From the NCBI RefSeq assembly GCF_000003815.2, contig NC_049983.1:7742613-7769583 (forward strand): a DNA stretch of 26,971 nucleotides, given 5' to 3'. Source of the DNA: Branchiostoma floridae. Lineage: Eukaryota; Chordata; Leptocardii; Amphioxiformes; Branchiostomatidae. Shown here piece after piece: positions 1 to 8,953 of the stretch (the stretch's first letter is position 1; every line of letters begins with the position of its first letter). Both the position numbers and the translations under genes were made by a program. Below the pieces are notes generated by a model. The model had not been told where the DNA came from and did no database searches. It saw only the letters and a list, made by a program, of their open reading frames with translations.

Positions 1-204
1 TTATGACATGTCTTGATGCTAATATGAGTTATTTTCAAATGACAATAGGAATTGGCGTCTTGATGTCTATGAAACAATACAAAAAGCATGAAAACAGACC
101 TAGAAAGAACCTCTTTCAGATGTTATATCTCATATTTTGTATACATAAATTCCGTCTAAGAAGAATTCAAAACATTGATTGGTGAAGATAATTAATAAAA
201 TTAC

Positions 205-234
205 CGTGTGAGGTAGTAGGGACTGTTGTTGTTG
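205..234 (-). CDS. Candidate mini-exon, distal copy (stalk)
   Basis: This 30-nt segment lies between a TTTAACAG acceptor and an ACG|GTAATT donor on the minus strand, phase 0 to 0, encoding 10 residues starting QQQQ. It shares the upstream ATGACTCATCTTTA block and the downstream GGTAATTTT donor context with the copy at 676-714. The two are probably a duplicated exon, now separated mainly by a LINE insertion. Tentative. Confidence 0.3.
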
Positions 235-2567
235 CTGTTAAAGATGAGTCATTAGCACCAAATCCAGCCACTGTACAATATGAAGAACGTAAAACCGACA
301 TTAAGAACACGAGAAAATGTTTTTTATAGTCCTTTTTCTAGAATTCAAATTGGCTTAGGACAATCCTAGGCATCTCCTGGCGTGACCACGTCACAAATGA
401 AGAGGTCATGCGAAGAGGTAAGGTGCCTTTAGCCAGTGAGATGGTCAGAAAAAGAAGATGGACATTTGTCAGACATGTTTAGCACCTAACCAATTATTAC
501 AATAAGATGAACCATCTTAAATGACAGAAGAGATATGGGTCTGAACAACATGGAAATTATGGCAGTAGCAGCGCAAGACCGTACCCTATGGAGAAAATAA
601 GCTCACCGAGTTGACCAATGCAACAGTGTTGCGGGAAGGTCTAAGGTAAGGTTTCTAGAAGTTGAAGAAAATTACCTTGTGAGCTCGTAAGGGCCGATGG
701 CAGTGTTGGTGTTGCTACTAAAGATGAGTCATTGGTAGGCAAGATCTGTAAGACAATACCATGCTCATTAAATAGATACATATTTCATTATGACAACTTT
801 CATGATCATGATTTGAACAAGGAACATTTGGTTAAAAAAAACGTACAATGCAGCTAGCAATTAAAGTTAGAGAAAGCTTACCGTTGTGGATTCTGGTATG
901 GTCAAGTTGAGTACCACGCTTAAGATTCCACCGAGGATCGAAGACACTACGAGAGTGGTCATGAATACAGCAAGACACGTGCGGCGATATCGAGACCCTG
1001 AAAAGTGAGGAACGTCAATTCACCTAAAAGAAACTTCAACGAACACTCTAATGGACATTATACAGGAAGGAAAAAGTAACATTTTCAAAGTTACACGCTC
1101 AACAAACAGCATAATTCTGTAGAACACAATCTTCTGCGAAGTATTTACGATATTTGCAGATAAATATCGATCCTATCGAGATAAGATTTTTCTTGATTCT
1201 TGTCTGGAAATCAAGCCATCATGCACAATGTACATAAAAGCAAAGAAGAGCCCTCATATATTCTTAAAAAATTCAAACGGAGGACGGCACAGGCTATCTG
1301 GCATCTACGACCCTCTGCTGCAGTCACGTGTCTCCGACGTCACGTCCGGAAGATACAGCAGACGGGTCCAATCAACTTTAGTGTTGGTTAGTTAAAGTTT
1401 AGTTTATCAAAAAAATTGAAACGTCTTACCGAAAGTAGCTGTCTTACCGAAAGAAGCAGCTGGTTGTCCCGGCTGGTACATCTGATTCGTGATCAGGTCG
1501 TTTTTAGAATCGGCTGAATCTTCAGTACCAACCGGTGAGGAGTTTGAAGCTGCTGCTCTTTTATGAGAGCAAGGATGATGAGAGGCATCCTTTGTCCGAG
1601 TTTCTTCCGAACTTGCCACGTCATCCTGGCCCATGTATGCGACAGCGTAAGGTTGAATGTCGACGTCATCTGAAGTGACAACATCTGTTTCTCCGTTCTG
1701 ACTTGCACTGCTCGTTAACATATCATCATCGTGATATCGAACTGCATATGGCTGTATACTGTCATCAATGTCTGCTTGTCTGGAGGAGGCAGATTCTTCA
1801 TTTCCAGTGCCCGGACGTCCTTGTGCCGTATCGTCTTTTAGGTCTTCGTTTCCTGTGGCTGGTGCTGAAACGACGGTGACAGCTTCGGCCGTTTCTCCAA
1901 CAGTCACTGACGAAGTCTCAAAGATTTGTGGCTCTGACGTTTCGAGCAAACGGCTTTTTGGTTGAGGATTGGAAACGAATGTCGGATTGGCGCTCTCGTC
2001 ACTTGGCAGGTACAGCGGATTGTAGCTGGACGTGTTTTGCCCGTGGTTCTGGTCAGATTCGAGGGTTCTCTGCGCGTACATCGTATTGTGATCTCGTATT
2101 GCGTTTTGTATAGGATTCAGATAAAGGTTATTTTGCTGAATGTTAGGTATGTTACCGGTATCTCCAACAGGAGGAACAGCGTAGGCACCATTCTCGCATG
2201 AGTCGGTCGATGTAATCATACCACTTCTGTTGCTTGAAATCGTTTCGTCCTTTTGAGAGGATCCACCCGTCGTTTGAGTTGTCTCTGAATGTATGGTGGA
2301 GGCCTCCATGTTAGCCTGGCATGTGTATACAGAATCAGACATGTCGGCGGTACCTGGGGCGGTTTCAGCTTCAACACCGCTTTCTATAGGCATGTTCCCA
2401 TCGATGTTGTCTTCTTTGCCTTCTTCTCTTTGGGCAATTGAAACTGCACATGGAATACAGGTGGGGTCTTCACCACTGTCAGCTTTCCCTAGGACCGGTC
2501 CTCCAGTTTGAGCCATACCGTCTGTGGCTACCAGGGCTGTCGTATCTGAGGTTGGATCTTCATTCAT
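205..2567 (-). CDS. Predicted type II membrane receptor-like protein, 5' part of gene (partial)
   Basis: I reconstruct a split gene from phase-compatible pieces: a cytoplasmic exon (2567 down to 1430 or 1448), a membrane-anchor exon (997-882), then candidate mini-exons (714-676 and 234-205). The first junction is phase 1 (G plus GG makes Gly) and the later ones phase 0. The predicted order is about 380 cytosolic residues, one hydrophobic helix preceded by Arg residues, then the start of an extracellular stalk, which is type II topology. The ectodomain lies beyond the left edge, so the receptor class is unknown. Tyr motifs in the tail (NPLY, IQPYAV twice) suggest binding of endocytic or signalling adaptors; that is an inference. 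I recall similar IQPYAV tails in lancelet membrane proteins but could not check. The start ATG at 2567 has G at -3 and no other in-frame ATG back to an upstream stop near 2740. No disabling mutation is seen in the first two exons. Confidence 0.6.
344..651 (+). mobile_element. 5'-truncated non-LTR retrotransposon 3' end, decayed
   Basis: The plus strand translates from 354 into a recognisable LINE C-terminal region (LRTILGISWRDHVTNEEV, then SEMVRKRRWTFVRHV) before a TAG. A later frame gives AAQDRTLWRK. This is the tail found downstream of the reverse transcriptase in many invertebrate LINEs. The copy ends in GGTCTAAGGTAAGG and is bounded by TTTCTAGAA at 335-343 and 652-660, a 9-bp target-site duplication. 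It has the same 3' end as the element at 20513-20919. It sits in an intron of the minus-strand receptor gene, in the opposite orientation. Confidence 0.75.
676..714 (-). CDS. Candidate mini-exon, proximal copy (stalk)
   Basis: This 39-nt segment lies between a TTTAGTAG acceptor and an AAG|GTAATT donor on the minus strand. Phase 0 in and out would add 13 residues without a stop. Using the AG three bases earlier would begin with an in-frame TAG, so the later AG is required. It is homologous, acceptor and donor included, to the segment at 205-234. Tentative: the exon is very short and no transcript evidence is available. Confidence 0.3.
882..997 (-). CDS. Exon: single-pass transmembrane anchor
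   Basis: Read on the minus strand, a TTTTCAG acceptor at 1000-998 opens a 116-nt exon that ends at an ACG|GTAAGC donor (881). With incoming phase 1 it encodes 38 residues: a basic SRYRR start, about 23 hydrophobic residues (CLAVFMTTLVV then SSILGGILSVVL), then NLT, a possible N-glycosylation site. Basic residues on the N-terminal side and the sequon on the other fit a type II signal anchor. The exon was found by reading, since no complete open frame marks it. The matching phase with the preceding exon is the main support. Confidence 0.65.
1430..2567 (-). CDS. Exon: Ser/Thr-rich cytoplasmic region with repeated Tyr motifs
   Basis: This exon encodes 379 codons plus one base before a GTAAGA donor at 1429. 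The protein is acidic, low in complexity and rich in Ser, Thr, Asp and Gln, with no globular domain that I recognise. Tyr motifs from the N-terminus are SVYTC (about residue 79), GAYAVPP (128), NNLYLNP (146), NPLYLP (183), NPTFVS (194), IQPYAVRYHDDD (271), IQPYAVAYMGQDD (304) and NQMYQPG (361). NPLY fits the NPxY pattern read by PTB and clathrin-adaptor domains. The two IQPYAV blocks are 33 residues apart and each is followed by an acidic run, so they look like an internal duplication. CIPCAVSI near residue 37 may be a decayed third copy. A second donor lies 18 nt upstream at 1447. Short open frames on the opposite strand here are shadows. Confidence 0.65.
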
Positions 2568-2582
2568 CGCTTCAATAGTAAA

Positions 2583-2735
2583 AGTTCCTGATGACGTAAC
2601 AGTTCCTGATGATGTAGCACCTCCTGTTGATGTAGCACTTCTGATGATGTAATAGTTTCTGGTGATGTAGCAGCTCCTGGTGAGGTAGCACTTCCTGGTG
2701 ATGTAACAGTTTCTGTTGATGTAGCAGTCTCTGTT
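2583..2735. repeat. 18-bp minisatellite, about 8-9 copies
   Basis: Tandem 18-bp units of the form TCCTGATGATGTAGCAGT on the plus strand lie immediately upstream of the start ATG of the receptor-like exon. One unit has lost a base, so the minus-strand frame that would read Thr-Ser-rich repeats (ATS-TET-VTS-PGS type) is broken near 2642. Downstream of the break the frame stays open into the ATG at 2567. It may be 5' UTR or a decayed coding repeat. Confidence 0.8.
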
Positions 2736-2740
2736 TACTT

Positions 2741-3550
2741 AGCACTTATGTCTGACTCTGATGCAGGAAGTTCAAGTTCAGGGTTTCTATTCCGGGCGTA
2801 CATAGGATATGTGGTTATGACATTGTTGCTGTTTGTAAATGTGTTCTCTTTCCTGTATGATGTCCTAGTTCCTGTTCCTTCTGTCGCTCCCTCACTCGCT
2901 CTTAACATCGTCGATCCTCATCCAACCTTCAGGAAAATAAATCACACTTATCGAATTTGATGGACAAACACATCTGCCTAAAACCTAGAAACTAATGAGG
3001 CCCTATTCCAACAGACAATTTGATGGTTTCTGTTTCTTGGCATACTTATCCCTAATGTGTCTCGGCACTGATATGATTTTTTTTTTCATTTGTTGCTTTT
3101 GTATGAATGATTGAAAGAAAGTCATATTAGTCTGACTAGTTTTATTTGGGTCAATTGGGGGCGTGTAGCAAACCTTCTCGTGGTGCCCCTGTTAATCCGC
3201 TTGCGGAGACCAATTGCTACACTTCGCTCACCCCCACCCCCCACAATCCATCTAGTCTATGCTTATTGATTTTATAATCATTTCTTTTGCGAAAAGTATT
3301 CTGAAATAATGATATTGTAATTTGTCCTGAATTGCGCAGAAATGTATCTAGGTTAAACTATATATTTCAGGCTTTTGAGAACAGGATAACTAAAACACTG
3401 GGTGACTTGTACGTGCCATCGTTATACTTTTTAGACATTTTATATTAGCTTAGATATGAATACACAGCAGAACGCTTTCACTAGCTGGCTAAGATGATTA
3501 GTCTGAATATTTTGTTTTTGTCAGATGTCACAATTTCTTCAACAATATCT
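2741..3550. other. Intergenic stretch without a supported gene
   Basis: This lies between the start of the minus-strand receptor gene and the probable left end of the LINE. Short open frames here (for example plus strand 2748-2960) have no recognisable domain or support. The region may contain the promoter or an upstream exon of the receptor gene, but I see no convincing TATA box or splice pair. Confidence 0.5.
3155..3238. repeat. Imperfect inverted repeat with C/G-rich ends
   Basis: GGGGGCGTGTAGCAAA on the left is mirrored by TTGCTACACTTCGCTCACCCCC on the right, around a centre containing CCGCTTGCGG. The arms match in the TGTAGCAA core but differ by a few inserted bases. It could be a small fold-back element; the boundaries are uncertain. 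Confidence 0.4.
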
Positions 3551-4009
3551 GAAGCGGCAAAAGCCAAAGGTACTGATACCAGGGTTTCTATTTGGGTACC
3601 TCCCAAGGCAACGTACGCAGTCTTGCTTGTAAATGGACAAGAAAAAAAAACGCGCCGATGCGATCGAACTTATGCTGTCAACAAAGAACACATGAGGATG
3701 ATCCTGTTGTTTAAAATGTGACTGACATCATTAAACGAACTTTTCTTCCCTTTGAGGCGTTGGTGTGTTATTTATGAATGTTAAGACAGTACTAGTATGT
3801 AGGAATCAGTTAATGTAACAATGACTACCTTCTTGTCCTGTTTGTAAGTCACAGGTAGTAACAAATACAGGGCGGCATGAATTTGTTGAATTGGCTTGCA
3901 TGCCTCACAGGTGCAAGCATTCGTTGGAACACGTGCTATCAGCGTGCAAATTGATTTGAAATTCCAACATACCTTGCTTTACCCTACAGCCGAGCCGGAG
4001 TATTTTGTA

Positions 4010-4800
4010 CTACCTGTTCTTTTCTTTTGTTACAATATTGTTTTGAATTCTGAATCGGACCGATTCTCCTACTTGTGTTGATTTATATCCAGGTGGCAAC
4101 CGTATGTTATGTTTCCGTTATTTTGAGTTCTGACTATAGAAAATTGTGATCGTGTTATTTTGTGATTGTGTTATGTGGTTTTGAGTTTTGAATCAGACTG
4201 ATGCTATTTGCTTTGAGTTCTGACTTAGTTTGATCGATTCCAAGGCAGAGATCATGTTATTTTGTTTTTGATTTCCGATCCTGCCTGAGTTATACCAAAG
4301 TGGTGATCATGTTATGTTATTCTTAGTTCTTGAATCGGACCGATTCCCATACTTACTTTTCTTTTTATATTGAGACAGTGATTACGTTACGTTTATATGA
4401 GTTCTGTTTTTGTTTGATTTATACTAAAGTGGTGATTTTGTTATGTTACTTTGAGTTAAGAATTGGGCCAAATTTCTTACTAATGATGTTTTGTGTTCAA
4501 AATGAAATTTTCAAAAGAATGGTGATTTAGCTTACAAAAAGAGTTAATTTCAAAGTAGAGCTACTATTAAAGGGTAAAGATTGGTCCAATTTTCTTACTT
4601 TCACAAAGTTCCTGTGGAAAGCAGAGATCATTGTTATGTTGTTTTTGATTTCCATTTCTGCTTGATTTATACCAAAGTGGTGATTATGTTGTTATGATTT
4701 CTTGAATCAGACCAATTCCTATACTTACTTTCTTTGATCATACTAAGACAGTAATTATGTTATGTAAATATGAGTTCTGTTTTTGCTTGTATGATCTTTT
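4010..4800 (+). repeat. Degenerate ~375-bp direct repeat upstream of LINE ORFs
   Basis: A segment beginning GCAGAGATCAT at 4245 recurs at 4621 (376 bp on). Its later block TATGAGTTCTG at 4395 recurs at 4769 (374 bp on). Within each, shorter modules recur: CCAAAGTGGTGAT followed by ATGTTATGTTA, TTGAATCGGACCGATTCC, and GAGTTCTG. Earlier partial copies lie at 4040-4200. The T-rich plus strand and the position before the ORFs suggest the LINE 5' UTR, comparable to the monomer arrays of some L1 promoters; that link is inferred. Confidence 0.65.
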
Positions 4801-4870
4801 GTTTCTTGTGGAATAGTACGATTACGGATTAGTGATAAGATTTATGGCAGACACACAGTGCTACATTTGA

Positions 4871-5122
4871 ATGACGCTGCCAGGAGACAGGAAGCACAGG
4901 GCAATTGTGACCCTGTACGTTTATGTTTTTGTGAACCATCCAGTTGCACTATATTTGATTTATGTTGATATTTGTTTAGTTTTGTTCCCTTTTGCTAGTA
5001 CAGATGTTATGATTTCATCATCCCCATCTTGCCCAGATGAATTTTCTTGCCCAGATGACCTCTCTTACTCAGATGACTTCAGCATTTTTCCCACCATACA
5101 AGACCAACCCCAGAAGCCATGA
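4871..5122 (+). CDS. Short ORF preceding LINE ORF2 (possible ORF1 remnant)
   Basis: This 83-codon frame has a hydrophobic middle and an Asp/Ser-rich end with three related hexapeptides (SCPDEF, SCPDDL, SYSDDF). I recognise no RNA-binding or coiled-coil ORF1 domain. Its TGA overlaps the ATG of the endonuclease frame in the sequence ATGA (5119-5122), an arrangement compatible with termination-reinitiation. It may equally be a chance frame in the 5' UTR. Confidence 0.3.
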   Translation: MTLPGDRKHRAIVTLYVYVFVNHPVALYLIYVDICLVLFPFASTDVMISSSPSCPDEFSCPDDLSYSDDFSIFPTIQDQPQKP

Positions 5123-8100
5123 CACAGGTACAGCTTCAGATATCTAGTTACAACTGCAATGGCCTTGGTAACTTTATTAAACGTAAGGAGGTTTTCACTT
5201 GGTTAAGTGATAAGCCGTATAATATTATTTGTCTTCAAGAGACTCACTCTACCTTATCTGTTGAGACTATGTGGCAAAATGAATGGGGGGGAACCATTAT
5301 CTTTTCACATGTCACTTCCAGTCAAAGAGGTACAGCCATCTTATTTAAGAATAATATCAACCCTGATATCCATCAAATCAAAACAGATATTGATGGAAGA
5401 TGGGTGATCATTGATTTAACTATTGATAGTTACAGATTTTGCTTGGTGAATTTGTATGCTCCAAATGAAGATTCGCCTGAATTCTTTACCAATTTGTCTG
5501 TAGAATTAGAGAACTTTGTAGATTGTAATGAAAACTTGATAATTACCGGTGATTTTAACACGGTGCAGAATCCTTTAGTAGATAGACATTCTACAAACCG
5601 TTCTTACCACAACAAAGCTTTAGAATGTATCTCTGAGTTAAAATGTAAGTATTATTTACATGATATATGGAGGTTTAGGAACCCTAAGGATATCAGGTAT
5701 ACATGGAGAAGAAGGCTACAAGCAAGCAGAATTGATTATTTTCTTGTTAGCTTTTCTTTAATAAATAGAGTTAATAAATGTATCATTGGTGACAGATTTA
5801 GATCTGATCACAATTTAATTGCACTATCCTTCATTACTGCAGAATTCCCAAGGGGGAAAGGATTTTGGAAATTCAATACTTCTTTGCTAGAGGATAAACT
5901 ATTTCATAAAGAAACTGTTTTTTCCGTGGTCATTCTATAAAGTTTTCAAGTTGGAAAAACAAACAATGTTTAGCCAGAGAAAAAGAATTAATTGACAACA
6001 TTAATAATTTACAAAGTCAAATTGATAACATGTCTTCTCCCCCAGATTCCATTCTAGATGAGTTGGACGATACACAAAAACAGCTGGAGTTACTTTACAA
6101 TATACGTTTACAAGGAATCTTAGTACGATCAAAAGCTCAATGGATGGAATGTGGGGAGAAATGCACTAAATATTTTTTTTAAATTAGTCCACAGAAACTA
6201 TACTCGGAAAAACATTCAAAAGTTAAAGATATCTGATGAAACCTTTACCTGTGATCCCAAAGAAATTTTACAAAAAGAAGTTGACTTTTATTCTTCTCTC
6301 TACTCGTTTGAAGAACCTCCAATTCCCTTGACCCCTAAGAATTGTGAACATTTTTTCCCTGATGAATATGATAGAATTTTGTCTAATGAACAGCTGGATG
6401 CATGTGAGGGCCTGATTACCGAGGAGGAACTATTTAATGCTATAAATTCTTTTTCTAATGGAAAAACACCTGGGATTGATGGAATTCCGGTGGAAGTTTA
6501 CAGACATTTCTCTGCTATTTTTAAAGCCCCTATGCTGGATTGTTTTAATTACTCCTTGTCACAAGGCCATTTATCTGACACACAAAGACAAGGAATAATC
6601 TCTTTATTATTAAAACATGGGAGCAATGGGGAATACAAGGACCCTACACTTTTAAATAATTGGCGTCCTCTTACATTATTATGCTGCGATACAAGGATTG
6701 TTTCTAAATGTTTAGCTTTACGTGTTAAATTAGTTATTTCAGATATTATTGATAATGATCAGACAGGCTTTATTAAAGGAAGATTTATTGGAGATAATAT
6801 TCGGCGCATATTAGATTAAATTGATTATTATGAAAACGAGGATAAACCAGGCCTTGTTTTTATTGCTGATTTTCAAAAAGCCTTTGATTCTGTACGATGG
6901 GATTTCATGTTAAAAGCATTACAATTTTTTAACTTCGGCCCGCAGTTTATAGCTTGGGTAAAAACCTTGTACTCTAATATTACAAGTTCTGTTTTAAATA
7001 ATGGCTATTTGTCAAATTCCTTTTCCTTATACCGTGGTGTGAGACAAGGTTGTCCCCTAAGCCCCTATTTATTTATTATTGTTGTAGAGTTGTTAGCCAT
7101 TAAGATTCGTAGTAATCAAAACTTGACTGGTTTATCTATTCATGGAAGACCCTTTAAAATTTCACAATATGCAGATGATACCAATTTCCCCTTTGCTCCC
7201 AATTTAGCATCCTTTTATGCCCTAATTGAAGATTTAGACAGTTTCTCGTTACTTTCTGGTTTGTCTTTGAATTTTGATAAGTGCAAAATACTCAAAATTG
7301 GTTCTTTAAAAAACAGAAAGTTTAAACTACCTACACATCTACCCATTCAATGGGTTGATGGTGATGTACACCTTTTAGGAATATATCTACCTCAGGATTT
7401 AGATTCCATTGTTAACTGTAATTTTGAGCCACGTTTAGCAAAATTGGATAGATTGTTGTTCCCCTGGAAAGGGAAAAGATTATCATTGTTTGGAAAAGTC
7501 ACAGTTATAAATTCTTTGATTGTTTCCCAATTCACTAATCTTTTCCAGGTACTCCCCAACCCGAGTAAGTCTTTCTTTGACCTTTATGAGAAGAAAATAT
7601 TCTACTTTATTTGGAATGGGGGTCCTGAAAGAGTAAGCAGGAAAACTATTTACAATTCAATTGATAATGGCGGTCTGAATTTAATTAATTTATACGCCTT
7701 TGCACTCACCATTAAGGCGTCATGGATGCCAAAATTATATTTCAACCCTGATTGGTTCACCTCCTGGTCATTAGGCCTATATCTTTCTGTTGGATTTGAA
7801 CTATTACCTTTCTTGCAGTTGGATAGCTTACAGTATTTCAAGCTAAACCCATTTCTATCTGATATTGCAAATGCATGGTACAAATATCAGCACAAGACCC
7901 CCACAACTCCAGCTGAAGTCAGGCAACAATTACTGTGTATGAATTCTAATATTATTATTGGAGGGAAACCTTTCTTTTTAAGTTCATTTTTGAATAGAGG
8001 TATTTTGTTTATAAATGATATTTGAATTCAGATTGTTCCTTAATGTCATATAATCAATTCTGTATGAAATATAGTAATGTCTGTAGCCCCCTCCAGTACT

Positions 8101-8811
8101 TGCAGCTTTACACTGCAATTCCTTCAAAATGGAAGGCTAGTTTGCTTGAGTCACCTCATCTTTTTACTTGTATTCCAGATCAATATGATAGTACATGGCT
8201 TAAGAATATTAAGATTAACAAAAGTATGTATAAGTTCTTTTTAATGTCTTACAAGTTGATAGATGTGTCACATAATGTTCAGTTGTCATGGCTGTTCCTC
8301 TTTGACACCCCAATACCCTGGAGACAAGTCTATACTTCCATTATCCACTGCACAATAGACCCAACCACAAGATTTTTCCAATATAGAATCGTACATAAAT
8401 TTTTTACCAACAAATAGGTTATTGTACATTTGGAAATGTATAAACAGTCCACTATGTTCCTTTTGCCACGCAGAAGAAGAAACGTACCAACATGTCTTTT
8501 GGGATTGTCCTCATTTAGTTTCCTTTTGGCAAAACATTCAAAATTGGTTTCAACAGAAGATAGGGTCAAAACTTCACCTCAATGCTTTTAATGTTATTTT
8601 TGGTAATTTGCATTTAGACGCCCCCAAAATAGGCAATCTTGTTATTTTACTAGCCAAAATGTGTATCTATAAAAGTAGAAAGGCCAATCATGTGAACTTT
8701 CATTCTTTTCTAAATCATATTAATTTCTTCCACAAAGTTGAATATTCTATTGCAACAAGGAGGGGAAAACTGCTGAAACACCGGGGCAAATGGGGAACGT
8801 TATGCTCTTGA
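5119..8811 (+). pseudogene. LINE ORF2 pseudogene: endonuclease, reverse transcriptase, zinc finger
   Basis: The product would nick target DNA and copy its RNA by target-primed reverse transcription. Endonuclease motifs are in the first piece (5119-5940): SYNCNGLG, LQETH, NLYAP, GDFN, SRIDYFLVS and SDHN, so all expected catalytic positions are present. RT motifs follow: NWRPLTLL and QTGFIKGRF, FIADFQKAFDSV (motif A), GVRQGCPLSPYLF (motif B) and YADD (motif C, about 7169). Near the C-terminus, CSFC-x8-H-x4-C (from about 8458) is a zf-RVT-type finger. Five lesions break it: a frameshift at a T6 run (5918-5923), a reverse shift at a T8 run (6173-6180), an in-frame TAA at 6817-6819, a one-base loss near 8023 and a reverse shift at 8411-8418. 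The intact frame would have been about 1,230 residues, close to L1/Tx1 ORF2 length. Confidence 0.9.
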
Positions 8812-8914
8812 AGTTACTATATTATTTCTTACTTATTTGATGTATTACTTTTATTATTTCATACTTGTGGGTGGATGGTTCACTGTTTTTGTAACTTATT
8901 TATTTTGATTTATG

Positions 8915-8920
8915 AATAAA
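8915..8920 (+). terminator. LINE polyadenylation signal AATAAA
   Basis: AATAAA lies 104 bp after the ORF2 stop and about 6 bp before the A-rich tail, as expected for the 3' end of a LINE transcript. Confidence 0.6.
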
Positions 8921-8953
8921 ATGTTTAAAACAAAAAACAAACAAACAATATCT

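Larger units (their letters stand above)
3551..8943 (+). mobile_element. L1/Tx1-like non-LTR retrotransposon, near full length, inactive
   Basis: The element has, in order, a repeat-rich 5' region, a short ORF (4871-5122), a long broken ORF with AP-type endonuclease, reverse transcriptase and a terminal CCHC zinc finger (5119-8811), a short 3' UTR with AATAAA at 8915, and an A-rich AAAC-type tail to about 8943. The architecture fits the L1/Tx1 group; that assignment comes from reading the motifs. The left boundary is tentative. AACAATATCT occurs at 3541-3550 and again at 8944-8953 directly after the tail, a candidate 10-bp target-site duplication that would give about 5.4 kb. If that match is chance, the left end could lie anywhere up to about 4.0 kb. 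Confidence 0.7.

Noticed and set aside
1768-2511. Several plus-strand frames of 60-80 codons
   Set aside because: They are opposite-strand shadows of the long minus-strand receptor exon.
3494-3721. 75-codon plus-strand frame as LINE ORF1
   Set aside because: It starts before the candidate element boundary, has no RNA-binding motif, and lies more than 1 kb from ORF2.
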